A DNA stretch of 64,000 nucleotides from Gigaspora margarita (lineage: Eukaryota; Glomeromycota; Glomeromycetes; Diversisporales; Gigasporaceae). The translations under genes and the position numbers were made by a program. The notes under the pieces were generated by a model. That model had not been told where the DNA came from, did not search any database, and saw nothing but the letters and a program-made list of their open reading frames with translations. Of the stretch, positions 1 through 11,269 are shown piece by piece. The stretch covers positions 151,250 through 215,249 of the forward strand of contig WTPW01000325.1 of assembly GCA_009809945.1 (NCBI GenBank), in the 5' to 3' direction. The first letter of the stretch is position 1. Every line of letters starts with the position of its first letter.

Positions 1-294
1 GTAAGTTCTTTTTTTACAATAAATCATTGTACATATCAATACCCATAACGAACGTTAATTCTAACTAACCCCATACTTTTTGTCATTTCTACAGCTAGTA
101 AGTTCTTTTTTTACAATAAATCATTGTACATATGAATACCCACAACGAACGTTAATTCTAACTAACCCATACTTTTTGTCACTTATGTAGTCCGTAAGTT
201 CTTTTTTTTTTTACAATAAATCATTGTACATATCAACACCCATAACGAACATTAATTCCAACTAACCCCATACCTTTTATCACCTCTACAGCGG
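1..294 (+). repeat. Three tandem intron-like units of ~97 bp
   Basis: Three direct repeats (1-97, 98-193, 194-294). Each starts with a perfect fungal 5' splice site (GTAAGT), carries a CTAAC-type branch site (TTCTAACTAACC or a close variant) and ends with a pyrimidine-rich acceptor (TTTCTACAG, ACTTATGTAG, CCTCTACAG). Only three bases (CTA, TCC, CGG) separate one acceptor from the next donor. The window begins exactly at the first donor. The array lies directly upstream of the kinase exons in the same orientation. It is either one long intron containing a minisatellite or a series of separate short introns with 3-nt exons; the sequence alone cannot decide. Confidence 0.85.
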
Positions 295-446
295 GTAAGA
301 ATTTTTTTGCATTACGATACAATCAATACGCTAAGAATTATTCTAATTGTAATTTATTTCAATTAACTCATGATAGATCGTATGTATTAGTTGTTTTAAA
401 ACGTAGCACTTAATGCATTATTATTCTTATTATTCAACGTTAAAAG
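295..446 (+). other. Probable intron preceding the kinase exon
   Basis: Starts with GTAAGA right after the third CGG spacer and reads into AT-rich sequence with stops in the kinase frame (TAA at 397-399). The likely acceptor is the AG at 445-446, because homologous coding sequence (FQKEF..LTSDNPDIDEFI) begins immediately after it. An alternative acceptor is the AG at 405-406, but it enters a different frame. Confidence 0.5.
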
Positions 447-1672
447 ATTTCAAAAGGAATTTCGCAATTTGACAAGTGACAATCCTGACATCGATGAATT
501 TATTAAACAAACTCAACTTAGTGCAAAGGAATTTAAAGACATTATTGAATGGATACCTTTTAGTAAATTTACAAATATAAAATATCTTGCTAAAGGAGGC
601 TTTGGCACTGTTTTTAAGGCAGTATGGACTGACGGATACATTGGCGGATTTGATTACCAAATGAATGTGTGGGAACGAAGGCCACAAATAAATGTCTGTT
701 TAAAAGGCCTTGATAATTCTAAGAATATAAAACAAGAACTTTTAAATGAAGTATATATTAAATAATTTATTATTATTCTGTTATTATTATTATTTTGTTA
801 TTATTTCTCAGGTTCTATTTATCCTAATTATTATTTAGATTGAAAATCAACATAAGCATGGAGGTAATTCTGCAATTAAAATTTTTGGAATAACTAAGAA
901 CCCAAATGATGATAATTATATGATGGTGATGGAATTCGCAAAGCAGGGAAGTCTCTGGAAATTATTAGATAGCAATTATAACGATTTAGATTGGAAGTTT
1001 AAAGTTGTCATCTTATATTACCTAGCTGATGGGCTTGATACAATTCACAAAGCTAATTTAGTGCATAAAGATTTTCATTCCGGAAATATAGTTAACAAAA
1101 GTATATATAGTTCTTACATTACTGATTTCGGACTGTGTAAGCCAGTGTCTCAAGATTCGGATTCTGAGGAACTTTTCGGAGTGCTTCCCTATGTTGCTCC
1201 GGAACTGTTAAGAGCGTCAGTAAATAAAGATAAAAATATATATCCTCTGGAATCAGATAAAGTTATATATACTCGGGAATCAGATATTTATTCTTTTGGA
1301 ATAATTATGTCAGAAGTTTTTACTGGATATCCTCCATATCATGACATTCCACATGATGCCAAGTTATTTCGTAAACTCTGTAAAGGTCAGAAGCCTGAAA
1401 TCAGATGCAAAGTTCCACAATTACTTTTGGATTTAATGAATAAATGTTTAGATGCTCAACCTCAAAATAGACCAACTGCTAAGGAATTAAAAGATACGCT
1501 GCGTAAATTTTTTGAAGATTTGAAAAATAAAAAAAGCGAATTATATAAGCAAGTTAAAGAAATTAGTGACTCGGGCAAAAACTTAGATCAAGCAACATCA
1601 ATACGGCTCAACTATCAGACACATAAACAAGCTGTTTATGCAAGTCGGTCTTTGAATTTACTAAACCAATAA
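447..1672 (+). CDS. TKL-type protein kinase, 3' exons (5' end outside window)
   Basis: Two exons, 447-750 and 839-1672, joined by an 88-nt GT-AG intron (751-838); the join is in phase after ...ELLNE and continues IENQHKHGG. The product is a kinase of the large tyrosine-kinase-like family expanded in Glomeromycotina, probably a cytosolic signalling Ser/Thr kinase. Visible in order: pre-kinase motif TSDNPDIDEFI, linker EWIPFSKFTNIKYL, glycine loop AKGGFGTV, the ATP-site lysine in VCLKGL, alpha-C glutamate in LLNEIE, catalytic loop HKDFHSGN (Lys in place of the Arg of HRD), DFG in ITDFGL, APE in VAPELL, and the alpha-F motif ESDIYSFG. A short insertion (SVNKDKNIYPLESDKVI) separates APE from alpha-F. 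All catalytic residues are present, so it is probably active. The C-terminus stops soon after the QAVYASR motif. The start codon and N-terminal exons lie upstream of base 1. Substrate unknown. Confidence 0.88.
751..838 (+). other. Spliceosomal intron inside the kinase gene
   Basis: Donor GTATAT at 751, branch-like TCCTAAT near 822-828, acceptor TTATTTAG ending at 838. Removing it joins two parts of the kinase N-lobe without a frame change. The intron is rich in TTA/TTATTA repeats. Confidence 0.85.
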
Positions 1673-3573
1673 ATGCTAATTCAGTAGTTCCAGGTTAGAG
1701 TCTTACCCAATCAATATATTGGCTTTAAAATGTTATTTTTTTCATGCTTATTAACTCATGCTTGTTTTAGTAAGCAAACCTGTTGAACGCCCAAATTTTG
1801 ATTAATATCATATTTTGTTATGGAGAGTAGCTAGGGTCTTTTACAATCTACACTGGTTTTTTGATTTATATATTATGACACCGATTTATTTTTTATAAAT
1901 TCGGCTTGACATACCCGTCTTTTACAAAATAAACAAGTAATAGATCTGGTAAAATATTTGGTATGAAATTAAAGCGGTATCATCAATAAGGGTGTATTTT
2001 TAATGATATGTTAAAGATTGCAAAAATTCTTATATTAAGTTTATCATTATAATCTTCAAATATAAACCATAAAAGAAAAGTAATATTTTTCTTTTCATTA
2101 AATAAAATAAATTCTAAATATCTGAAATAAGTTTCTGTTTTTGTAACTTGACCTATTAATTGATCATATGTACATATTTAACAGTTATGTAAGTAGAATT
2201 ATAATAATCAACCAGTGATGTTTTTTGCTATTATCATCTATCTAGAGCTAGAATTAGAATTACATGAAGATTTTGAAGCTATTGCTTAGTATTTTAAATA
2301 TCAATTGTTTAGTTGCTTGAGCATATCAATTATAGATAAACACCATTGGTTTAATTTAATAGAATATCAATAGTTATACAGAATGACAGTGATATACAAA
2401 TCTAGATAACTTACATTATGATAGAAGCATCGAATTTTCTGTAAATAATTCACAAATTTTCACTACTGCATATACAGCAGTAATGTAAAATTTCTTATTA
2501 AATCTGAAGGTTATCTTGCACAAGGTCATATCATAGCATGTAATCTTTATTTGATCGGCCTATAGTCACATGATATGCATTTACAGATTTATATAGACTG
2601 GCTCAAGAAATAATTAAGCATTGCAGAATAAAGAATATGCATTTATTTATTGCAAGTTAACTGAAAATACAGCTGATGATAGATCTAATATTAACCCACA
2701 AAATTCTACAAACTGCAAAAATTGCTTACAATCCACTTTTGTAATGGCATTATGCGAAAACGCTTAATCACATGACTTAACTCTGCCAATTTCAAGGCAG
2801 AGATATGTTGGAATTGATTGACTATCTACAATTCCTCCGACCAATCACAGTAAATTATTTATTCAGAATAAATTAAGTTGCAAAATTTTCTAGGTATTGT
2901 ATTAAAGACCATGAATTTAATTAAACAAAGAAACTATTTAATAGAATTTTTGTTATCTTTAATAATTTTATCAATCAGTGCTAAAATATGAAAAAATCTT
3001 TGCAATGACATTGTTTTATATGATCTTTGGTCCGAATATAAATAACCCTTCTGTTTCTATTAATTTAAAGTATTATAGTAAGATTTAAATCTTACGTTTT
3101 AAGTAGTCTAACAACTTTCGAATTTTACAATATTATATGTGACAGTTGTTTCAACTAGCTAGTTGATATAATAATGATGGAATCTTTTAATTGAAATGCA
3201 ATTTACGAAAAAGCATCTATATTTATATTGAAGTTTTCACAAAACCTAAAGTTCAAAGGGTCTTCAAAAAATTTTTAGAAACTTATGAAGAATCTACAAT
3301 TCAAATTTGCAGAGTCTTTAATGATATTTGTGACTAACACAAGACTAATAAAATTAAATTTTTGACGTAGTTAAATATTTTATATTTTTTTCAAGAAATT
3401 TTGTGATAATTATCGTTATAATATTGTTAGTGATTGAAAAATTGGTCGAATTGGATGAAGAACAGGAATTTGTATAATACATATGAATTTATAGATTTTG
3501 CAGAAAGTTTTATATTTCCAGTAAAATACAAAATATTTAACACTCTTACAGAGAAATATTTTGTATTGATTTA
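1673..3573. other. Non-coding stretch downstream of the kinase
   Basis: About 1.9 kb of AT-rich sequence with no supportable gene. The part at about 2560-2670 (with ...CAGAATAAAGAATATGCATTTAT...) resembles the interior of the pogo-like MITE at 55385-55716 and may be a decayed copy. The first part will hold the 3' UTR of the kinase; no certain polyadenylation signal could be singled out. Confidence 0.5.
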
Positions 3574-3576
3574 TAA

Positions 3577-3726
3577 GGCCACGCAAAGTTAATTTTTCGT
3601 TTTGCATAACCCGCCGACCCAATTTTTCCAAATTTTTTTTTTTTTAAAAAAAAAAAAAATCCGACCCGCCGACCGGAATTTTGAAATACCAGGTTATGCA
3701 AAGCGAAAAATTAACTTTGCGTGGCC
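3577..3726. mobile_element. Harbinger/Tourist-like MITE, copy 1
   Basis: 150-bp foldback with about 33-bp inverted arms beginning GGCCACGCAAAGTTAATTTT and ending in the complement. A 3-bp TAA flanks it on both sides (3574-3576, 3727-3729). A GGCC terminus with a TWA target duplication is typical of PIF/Harbinger-derived MITEs. The loop is poly-T/poly-A flanked by CCGACCCGCCGACC-like GC-rich blocks. Confidence 0.8.
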
Positions 3727-4628
3727 TAAATTTCAATAATAATGATTTTTATCAAGTAATCACTGTCTCTTTCAATTCAATATATTACAAGATATTATTA
3801 ATTAAAAAACAAAGATTGGAAGCCCCGATTAATTTACATAGCTTATAATGTATAAGAAGACTTATTATCTCTGTCTCATACAATATACGTTAATAGAATC
3901 TCTATCTGTTCAAAAATTTTATTGAAATCCAATGTTCCAATGTTCAAAATCTAAATGATCATATGATTTCGCGGTCCCATGAGATAGGGTTTCCAGGATT
4001 ATGCGAAAGCATAATATGTGCATAATTTACCAAAGTTTCGCATCGCATATGCTTCGCATAATTTGACAAAAAAAAAGCTCGCGGATCACGTGGCTGAAAT
4101 ATGATTGGTTGTTGGAGACGTTAACTTCATTTGGCAATGTTCGGTAAGTATAGCGCGCCATAAAGTACCCCCATATATTAGTACCCGGGTACTGTATTAT
4201 TCTAACGACCTTGAAGATCGAGATATATCCGGGTACTATATTGTTCACGCAGCTTTAAAAATTTATACCCAAGAAAAACTAGTATTCAGAACGGGATCGA
4301 TCAACCCCTACCGAACACAGTACCCCCATACACAGTACCCACAACCAGTGTTGGAAATCTGTTTTGAAATTTATGTTCTCATGAGAACATATTTGTTTAA
4401 TTTAATGTTCTCAAAATTTTTTTATGTTCTTAAATAGAAAAAAAAATTTTCTCTCTTTCTTCTTTACAAACTCTTTTTCACACACTTTTTTATTCTTACT
4501 TTCTCTTTCTCATTCTCATTTGCTTACTTTCATTCTTTTTTACTTATATTTTTAATTTTAAAAAAAATATTAATAATAAAAAAAAATATATAATTTAATT
4601 ACTAAAATAAATAGAAAAAGCTAAGTAA

Positions 4629-4853
4629 GGCCATACAAATTTAATTGCTTGGTTTTCATAACATGAACTTTTTATTTGACCTGGCTAGCTGGCTTTTTTT
4701 TTTTTAATTTCATATATAAAATTTTATAAAATTGTAAAAAAATTTTTTTTTAATTTCCACCTGGTTATTAAAACATATAAAAAAAATTTTATAGAAGTTT
4801 CCAAATTTTGATATGGCCGGTTATATAAACCAATTGATTAATTTTGTATGGCC
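4629..4853. mobile_element. Harbinger/Tourist-like MITE, copy 2
   Basis: Ends GGCCATACAAATTTAATTG and the complement of GGCCATACAAAATTAATC, then a ...CATAAC/GTTATA... segment as in copy 1. TAA on both sides (4626-4628, 4854-4856). Inserted in the hAT-like element at 4346-7203. Confidence 0.8.
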
Positions 4854-5236
4854 TAATTCATAAATAAAACTATAAATTTATCTTATTTTTTTTAAAAAAA
4901 ATACTATTTAATATTTGAGAATTTTTATATAATATTGAAAAAGTTATTGGTTTAACCTAGCTTGTATATTAGTTTTTGACTAAGCTATTAACATTACTAT
5001 AAATAAGTAAATTTAGTAAATATAATGTATTATTCTTATTTATTACAATAAATTTAGTGAATTTATAGATTCAAAAGTTTTTTACAATTAAATTATAAAA
5101 TGCAGTACTAAAGTTTAAAATCAAAATAATTAAGGTTTGTTAAGTAATTTTTTTGTAAAAATTTACATTATTATCATTGTGAGATTAGCTCTCTAAAAAT
5201 TTATATTAGATATTGANATTATTGGCATTCAAGTAA

Positions 5237-6195
5237 TAATATATATATATATATATCCCTCTATATAATCATGCATTTTGTTATGCACTTATTTGGTAAT
5301 TATATAAAGGTGTGCTTACAAAAATTATCTCTATATAATCACCTTATATAAAATAATAAATTAGCATGAATATAAAGAGATAAAATAAAGAAAAAAATTT
5401 TTTTAAAAATTTTTTATATACAAATACAAGTAGTTGTTATATATATATGTCTAAATATTTTTAAGTAAATCAAACTTTTATATAATATGAAAAGTTGTTT
5501 GGNAGGACAAAATACANTTTAAAATTTTCAGATAAATTAGAAAATTTTTNATTAATTCATTTCTTTATTTTACATTTCTGCAAAAAAATTAACAATATTT
5601 TTTCTCAGAAAAGTAAAATAAAAAAACATATTAATAAAAAGTTCACCAATTTGCATAAAAATTTTATAGTAAGTGTATTTTGTCCTTTCAAACAACTTTC
5701 ATATTATATAAAAGTTGGTTTATTTAGTTAAATTTAGACTGTCATATATGACAACTATCTGCATTTGTATTTAAAAATTTAAANAANTTTTTAAAAAATT
5801 TTATATATGAATGCAAATAGTTATCATATATTAAATTCTAAATCTAATTAGTGAATTAACTTTTATATAATAAAAAATATTGTTTGGAAAGCAAATACAC
5901 TTACTATAAAATTTTTATGTAAATTGGTGAATTTTTATTAATATGTTTCTTTGTTCTTCTAAACACTTTTTATATTATATAAAAATCGATTTACTTAATA
6001 ATATTTAGACTTATATATACAGCAACTATATATTTTGTGATTATAAAGAGGTATTTATTATTAAATATATTTAAAATTTTTAAAAAAAATAATAGTGATT
6101 TTGATTATAAAGCAATTGTGACTATATAGTGGTATTTTAAATGTAAAAAACAGTAATACATTAAGATTATAGGGGAGGTGATTATATAGATGGAT
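5237..6195. repeat. Iterated foldback segments inside the 2.86 kb element
   Basis: Successive inverted pairs: AAACTTTTATATAATATGAA (5472 on) against the complement near 5690-5716, and a further pair around 5865-5890 and 5960-5990. CCCTCTATATAATCA near 5257 pairs with TGATTATATAGATGGA near 6180. This looks like a duplicated or nested palindromic MITE with decayed ends. Boundaries are approximate. Confidence 0.5.
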
Positions 6196-7221
6196 AACTG
6201 TATATCAAAGTTTACATATAACTATATTGTACCAAACTAGAAATGGATAAACCAATAAATCATTATATAGAAGGTGTTATTATAGAGGAGATGATTATAT
6301 AGATGGATAACTGTAAATCAAAAAGGTAGTTATACAAATATAGATGGATAACTGTAAATCAAAAAGGTAGTTATACAACTATATTGTACTAAAACTAAAA
6401 TAGATAAACCAATAAATTGTATTATTCAAAATTTTTGTTATTCAAAAACAACTAATATGTTCTTTATCTCAACTAATTAACAATTAAATATTTATAATAA
6501 ATAATATAACTCATTGTAACTCTTTCTGACGATCCTCTGAACCAAAACTTCTTCAAACTACTGACCTATGAAAACTTTATAGTTAATATATTTATACATA
6601 ACAAAAATTTTATCAGAAGCAGCTTGGATAAAAAGTTTCAGATTGCATGTGAGGTGGACTGCAATAGAGATAAAAGAGAACTCTCCTTGTGGGTTTGGCT
6701 CTCTAGCAGAAGACTTTGTTACTATAGAAGATGTAGTAGGGCAACAACCCTAAAGTTTTTTGTCAAAGGTTGTAGAAGTCTCAATGGAAACATACTTTTG
6801 GTTGAATATATTATTCTACAAAGCATAAAACTTACACTCTTTGCAAGTTTTGGCACTCCCGATATTCTCTTTGGTTTTTTTCGAAATTTTCACCAAAAAG
6901 TGGGAAAATCAGCTTACCCCCTCCAAAAAATCGACAATGTTTACTCCATCCAAATTAGGAATGCACCTATCTAATTCAAATCAAGTCACGAGTGGTTTTC
7001 AGTTCCTACAAAATAAACCATGAATGACATGTGCGAAGTACTTTGGAGGAAATATCGAATAAAAATTTCTTTTTAGAATGTATATTTTTCAAACTTAATG
7101 TTCTCAAAAAAAATTTAATAGAGAACATCTTACTTTTGTAAATGTTCTCAAATTAAAAGTGATGTTCTCATGAAAACATGAGAACATAAAATTTCCAACA
7201 CTGCCCACAACCATACACAGT

Positions 7222-8074
7222 ACCCAGGGAGCATAGCGGGCGATTGGTTAATTTTTGTAGATTATTTCGTGAATTTACAAGATCTGATTGGCTAATAGGC
7301 TTACATTAAACGAACCCAAAGTAAAATATTTTGCAAAATATAACAGTTTTAATCACATTTTTAAATTTTAATAATTACAATAATCTATTACTTTCGAGAA
7401 TAATCATTGCCACACATATAATTTGATTAAATTTAAAAAATATCGATACCTTAAATTTTAAATAACAATCTATTGGATGCGTGTATGAAGAGCTTTGTAT
7501 CAAAACTAAATTGCTAATAATAAATAATAAGAAAAATAATAATTAAATTAATATACATAAATAAATTAAAAAGAATAGCAAACAACTGCAAGTAAAAAGT
7601 ACATGAAACTCAAACCTTTCTTCCAATAGTTTTGACAAAATTTTTAGTTTTAATTTATTATTATATTTAAGATTACAAAAGTTAAACCCAGTTTCAACTT
7701 TTATCAATATTAAAATCTACAGCTTCATCTAACAATTATAATCTACATGTACTATAATCTTGAGAGCAAACTCGAATACTAGAGATCTAACTACAAAAAA
7801 AAGCTATTTCTTTTGATTTAGAAGTTCTTATATATGTATAAGTAATGACTAAATTTAAAAAAATGTCATATAGCTAACCCTCATAATTATTTCTCTGTTT
7901 TCGTGATTATTTTGACAGTATATAAAGTGAAAGGTGTAGTTTCTGAATATGTATTCGGTTTCTATTAACAATTTGTTTTCGTGGCCAACAATTCGATCTA
8001 AGTCAGATGATATATGCAGAGTATATGTAAATGATTGACCAATCAGATTTAATGACCGCTATGCTACCCGGGGT
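7222..8074. mobile_element. MITE with AGCATAGCGG ends
   Basis: Left end CCCAGGGAGCATAGCGGGCG; the right end is the complement of CCCCGGGTAGCATAGCGGTC. Both are followed inward by ATTGGTTAAT/ATTGGTCAAT. TA adjoins both ends, so a TA duplication is possible. No coding capacity recognised. Superfamily not assigned. Confidence 0.6.
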
Positions 8075-8218
8075 ACTTTATAGATCGCTATACAGTAAAT
8101 TCTGAAAAGTTCTGATGTAGAAAATGAATGAACCTAAATGAACCTAAATTACGCATAATTGAGGTAAAAATTTTTAGCAAGTGTTCGAAAAATTCTGAAG
8201 AATAGAATTAATTACATA

Positions 8219-8365
8219 TGGGGACCCCTATAGCAAAAGATGGCAGTGGACAAAAAAAATTTTTTTAAAAAAAACTCAATTTCTCGAGTATTAGAAATGC
8301 AATTTTTATAAAATTACAAAATCAAAATTTTTTGCCCACTGCCTTCTTTTGCTGTGGGGTTCCCA
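8219..8365. mobile_element. Short foldback MITE with TA duplication
   Basis: Ends TGGGGACCCCTATAGCAAAA and the complement of TGGGAACCCCACAGCAAAAG, continuing as GGCAGTGG arms around an A/T-rich loop. TA on both sides (8217-8218, 8366-8367). Probably a Tc1/mariner-type MITE. It lies in the right flank of the outer element 3985-8495. Confidence 0.7.
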
Positions 8366-9004
8366 TAGAGTGTATAATAATAAAAATTGCATAATCGATC
8401 GCATAATTTTAAATTTATTTTGCATCCATCACATAATCAACCTCAGTTCACTCGCATAATTTACCTTATCGCATCGCATAATCTTGGACACCCTACCATG
8501 AAACCATGAAATCATCTGAACGTTTGACTTCAGAATTTTAATGAACAAAGATTTAGCATCGTTAATACAGAGGAATGTAAAATTATCATTTGTGCAGCTT
8601 TATTTAGTCATGGAATGCCATTTTATTAGTAAAATTTTGGGTGATTTTAGAAAAAATTTATTAATTCTGGCCCAAATTCAGGCTGATTTGCTGAATTTTA
8701 GTGGACCCACTAATCTTTATAAAAATAATGAAAGATATATTATATAATGGGTTGGATAATGGGTTGGTTAGTGATCTCAAACCCTTGAGAGTAGTCTAAT
8801 AACATTTCATTGATATCTTTAGTGTTTGATGTCTTTTTTGCTACTTGACACTTTTGACATTATTGTTTATGCTATAAAACTAAAATCTTTCTTATTTAAT
8901 GATTCATTGGTTACTTCAATAGAAGTAGATGTTATTCTTTATTCATTTCAAATCAATTTGAAAAATTTTTCTCTTATTAATTAAATTATCCAAAATATTA
9001 TGTT

Positions 9005-9519
9005 GAAGTTGTTTTTATGTAGAATTATGTAGAATTTTTATGTAAGATTATGTAAAATTTTTATGTATTTTTACAAAAACTTTATAAACCCAATGTAGGT
9101 TTACATACCTATTTTATAAATCTATATATGTTTCTACAAAGGATTATATAAAATAGCAAAAAGTTTTTAACGTAAATGTTAAAGCTATGGATTAGATTTT
9201 AAAGTTTAAATTAGGGGTTTGGTGAATGTTTTCAAGCATGCTGAATATTTTTATTTAGTGCATTGATCGGAGATTACCTTGGTCTCTTTTGAGAAATAAC
9301 TAAAGCAATTAAATGATTTTTATATAGATATAAATAAAATTTGCATAAAGTTTATATTTATATAAATAATAAATAATATTGTATATAAAAATTATGTAGT
9401 TTATATATAAAAATTCTTATTATATAAGTTTATATTGGATTTGTAAACCTATATAAAAATTTTATGTAATATTTATATAACTTTATAGAGCTATATAAAG
9501 TTTATAAAAAAACAACTTG
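9005..9519. mobile_element. AT-rich foldback MITE
   Basis: Ends GAAGTTGTTTTTATGTAGAA and the complement of CAAGTTGTTTTTTTATAAAC. Many internal TTTATATA and TAGGTTTACA motifs occur in both orientations. No certain target duplication. The surrounding 8504-10456 shows no gene; a 68-residue frame at 8541-8747 has no recognisable features. Confidence 0.5.
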
Positions 9520-10523
9520 CTGATGATATAATATCAGTCTTTTTCTTTTTTTTTATTTGTTAATATGTTATGCATAATTTTTTGTTGATATTCTTCTTAG
9601 ATCTTTGCTTATATTTTAATGCTTATCAGGGTGAATTTTTAGCTATTTGGCAGTTGTAATAGCAAAAGGTATAATTCATAATTACTAAAGACTCGTTGTA
9701 TTTAAAGTTGATTTGTGGTATTGCTTACTACTATGCACTATATATTGTACCTGGAATAATATCTCCCTTTTTGGCAAGCAATTCATGGACCAATTTTTAT
9801 AATGATAATTAATAGTGCAATTGTTTTACTGATCAACCCATTGAATGTATGCAGATTATCAATATTTATATGTAGATCACTAGAACCCTATATAAGTGCA
9901 TATAGAAGTGTGAATTAATCAAAAAATTAATTCTCATTTAAAAATGGTTTTGGGAAAAAGCTGTTGTGCGATAAATTGTAATGCCTCCTAGTGAGCCAAA
10001 TTTATTTTGTAAGCTTTCAAGATAATAATAATAGGGTATTTATCTATAATATATATATATATATTAAAATTACAGTTCCATGTCCGAATATTTTTATGAC
10101 CAAGCTGTGTATTAAGAAAGATGCCTCTTTATTTGACTCTCTGACTTCAGATAACTTTCTGGTAATATTCAATTAAATATACTTCAATTCTTAATTCGAC
10201 TTTAATATACCTATCATAAAATTTTTTAGGAATTTACTCAAAAACTCCATAAATTCTTTTAATCTTAAAGCATTTATAATGTTTATTATTACAAAATCAT
10301 CGTTTTATCTCATACTGTCACCAGAGAATACATTACATTGGTTTAAAGAGGCTGTGTATTAGATATTTTCAATAAACATTGCTATTAAATATGATAAAAA
10401 TGCAGAAAGTGAAATAAACAATTTTAAGACTAAACAGTACATAAAGGCCCTGGACATAGTGCTTGTATTCGAATATACTATATTTATAAATATATTTGAA
10501 TATATAAATATGGATAAATGTTC

Positions 10524-10711
10524 TTGTCACCCCCCATGACACATTTATTTGTCACTGCCAATAAGGCCATATTAATGTTAAAGTAGGATTAGGTTAGAAT
10601 TAGGATTAAGATTAATACAGAATTGTGAGAGGATCATTTTTTGTTAGAAGTGCAATAGATTTTGAGTTATAAATAAAGCTGTGACAAATAAGCATGTCAT
10701 GGGGGCGACAA
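10524..10711. mobile_element. Nested MITE with TTGTCACCCCC ends
   Basis: TTGTCACCCCCCATGACACA pairs with the complement of TTGTCGCCCCCATGACATGC, continuing into TTATTTGTCAC on both arms. 188 bp. Inside the 10457-12799 element. Target duplication not resolved. Confidence 0.6.
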
Positions 10712-10830
10712 ATAGATTCCTCCTATAAATATTTATGATTATTCGAATATAAATTATAGATATTCGAATATTCATAAAAATTCATAATATTTATGAATAT
10801 TCATAATATTTATAAGAAAAATTGTATTCA

Positions 10831-11036
10831 TAACACCATGTTATATAACACCTATATAAAAACACTTTCTAAAATTCTCAAATATCTCAAAATTTTACTA
10901 GGGTAACCCTGTTGTATTACTAACAAAAATGCTCCTCTTGCAATTTTACTATAAATTCTAATTCTAACTTTAATCCTAACTCTAACCTATCAGTAACCTA
11001 ACCTAGTTGACATAGTAGGGTGTTGTATAACATGGA
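10831..11036. mobile_element. Nested MITE with ACACCATGTTATATAAC ends
   Basis: Left AACACCATGTTATATAACAC pairs with right GTGTTGTATAACATGG. About 205 bp. The interior contains CTAACC-type repeats. Ends accurate to a few bases. Confidence 0.55.
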
Positions 11037-11269
11037 TATTATAAATATAATATTTCTATTTATGAATATTCATAATATTTTTGAATATTCATAATATTTA
11101 TGAATATTCATAAATATTTTGAATATTCATAATATTTATGAATATTCATAAATATTTTTGAATATTCATAATGTTTATGAATATTCATAATATTTTTGAA
11201 TATATTCATAATATTCAAATATTTAAATATTTTGAATATGTGTTGAAAAGCCTATCATATAGTTATATA

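Larger units (their letters stand above)
4346..7203. mobile_element. hAT-like element, 2.86 kb, perfect 8-bp duplication
   Basis: Ends CAGTGTTGGAAAT... and ...ATTTCCAACACTG, with subterminal ATGTTCTCATGAGAACAT-type palindromes at both ends. The flanking 8-bp duplication CCCACAAC is identical (4338-4345, 7204-7211). CAGTGTTGG ends plus an 8-bp duplication fit the hAT superfamily. Open frames inside (for example 6624-6974) match nothing I recognise and no transposase catalytic core is seen, so it is probably non-autonomous. Scattered single undetermined bases lie at 5217-5787. Confidence 0.88.
4149..8092. mobile_element. Second-level inverted-repeat element in the nest
   Basis: Inverted ends TATAGCGCGCCATAAAGTAC (left) and the complement of TATAGCGATCTATAAAGTAC (right). 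It sits inside the 3985-8495 element and contains the 4346-7203 and 7222-8074 elements. Several AGTACCC/GGGTACT motifs lie just inside the left end. The target duplication is not clear, so exact ends may be off by a few bases. Confidence 0.6.
3985..8495. mobile_element. Outer hAT-like non-autonomous element (host of a nest)
   Basis: Terminal inverted repeats TAGGGTTTCCAGGATTATGC (left) and, reverse-complemented on the right, TAGGGTGTCCAAGATTATGC. Flanking 8-bp duplication CCATGAGA (3977-3984) / CCATGAAA (8496-8503), 7 of 8 matching. No transposase is visible. Most of its 4.5 kb consists of later insertions; its own sequence is mainly 3985-4148 and 8093-8495, with repeated GCATAAT/TCGCAT motifs. 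Confidence 0.8.

Noticed and set aside
1..294. CRISPR array
   Set aside because: The repeats are ~97 bp with 3-bp spacers, carry splice signals, and the context is a eukaryotic kinase gene.
4027..4437. Frames on both strands at the left of the nest
   Set aside because: They cross several transposon boundaries and so cannot be native genes.
6624..7023. Two overlapping frames in the 2.86 kb hAT-like element as a possible transposase
   Set aside because: No hAT catalytic or dimerisation motif, overlapping in different frames, length far too short.
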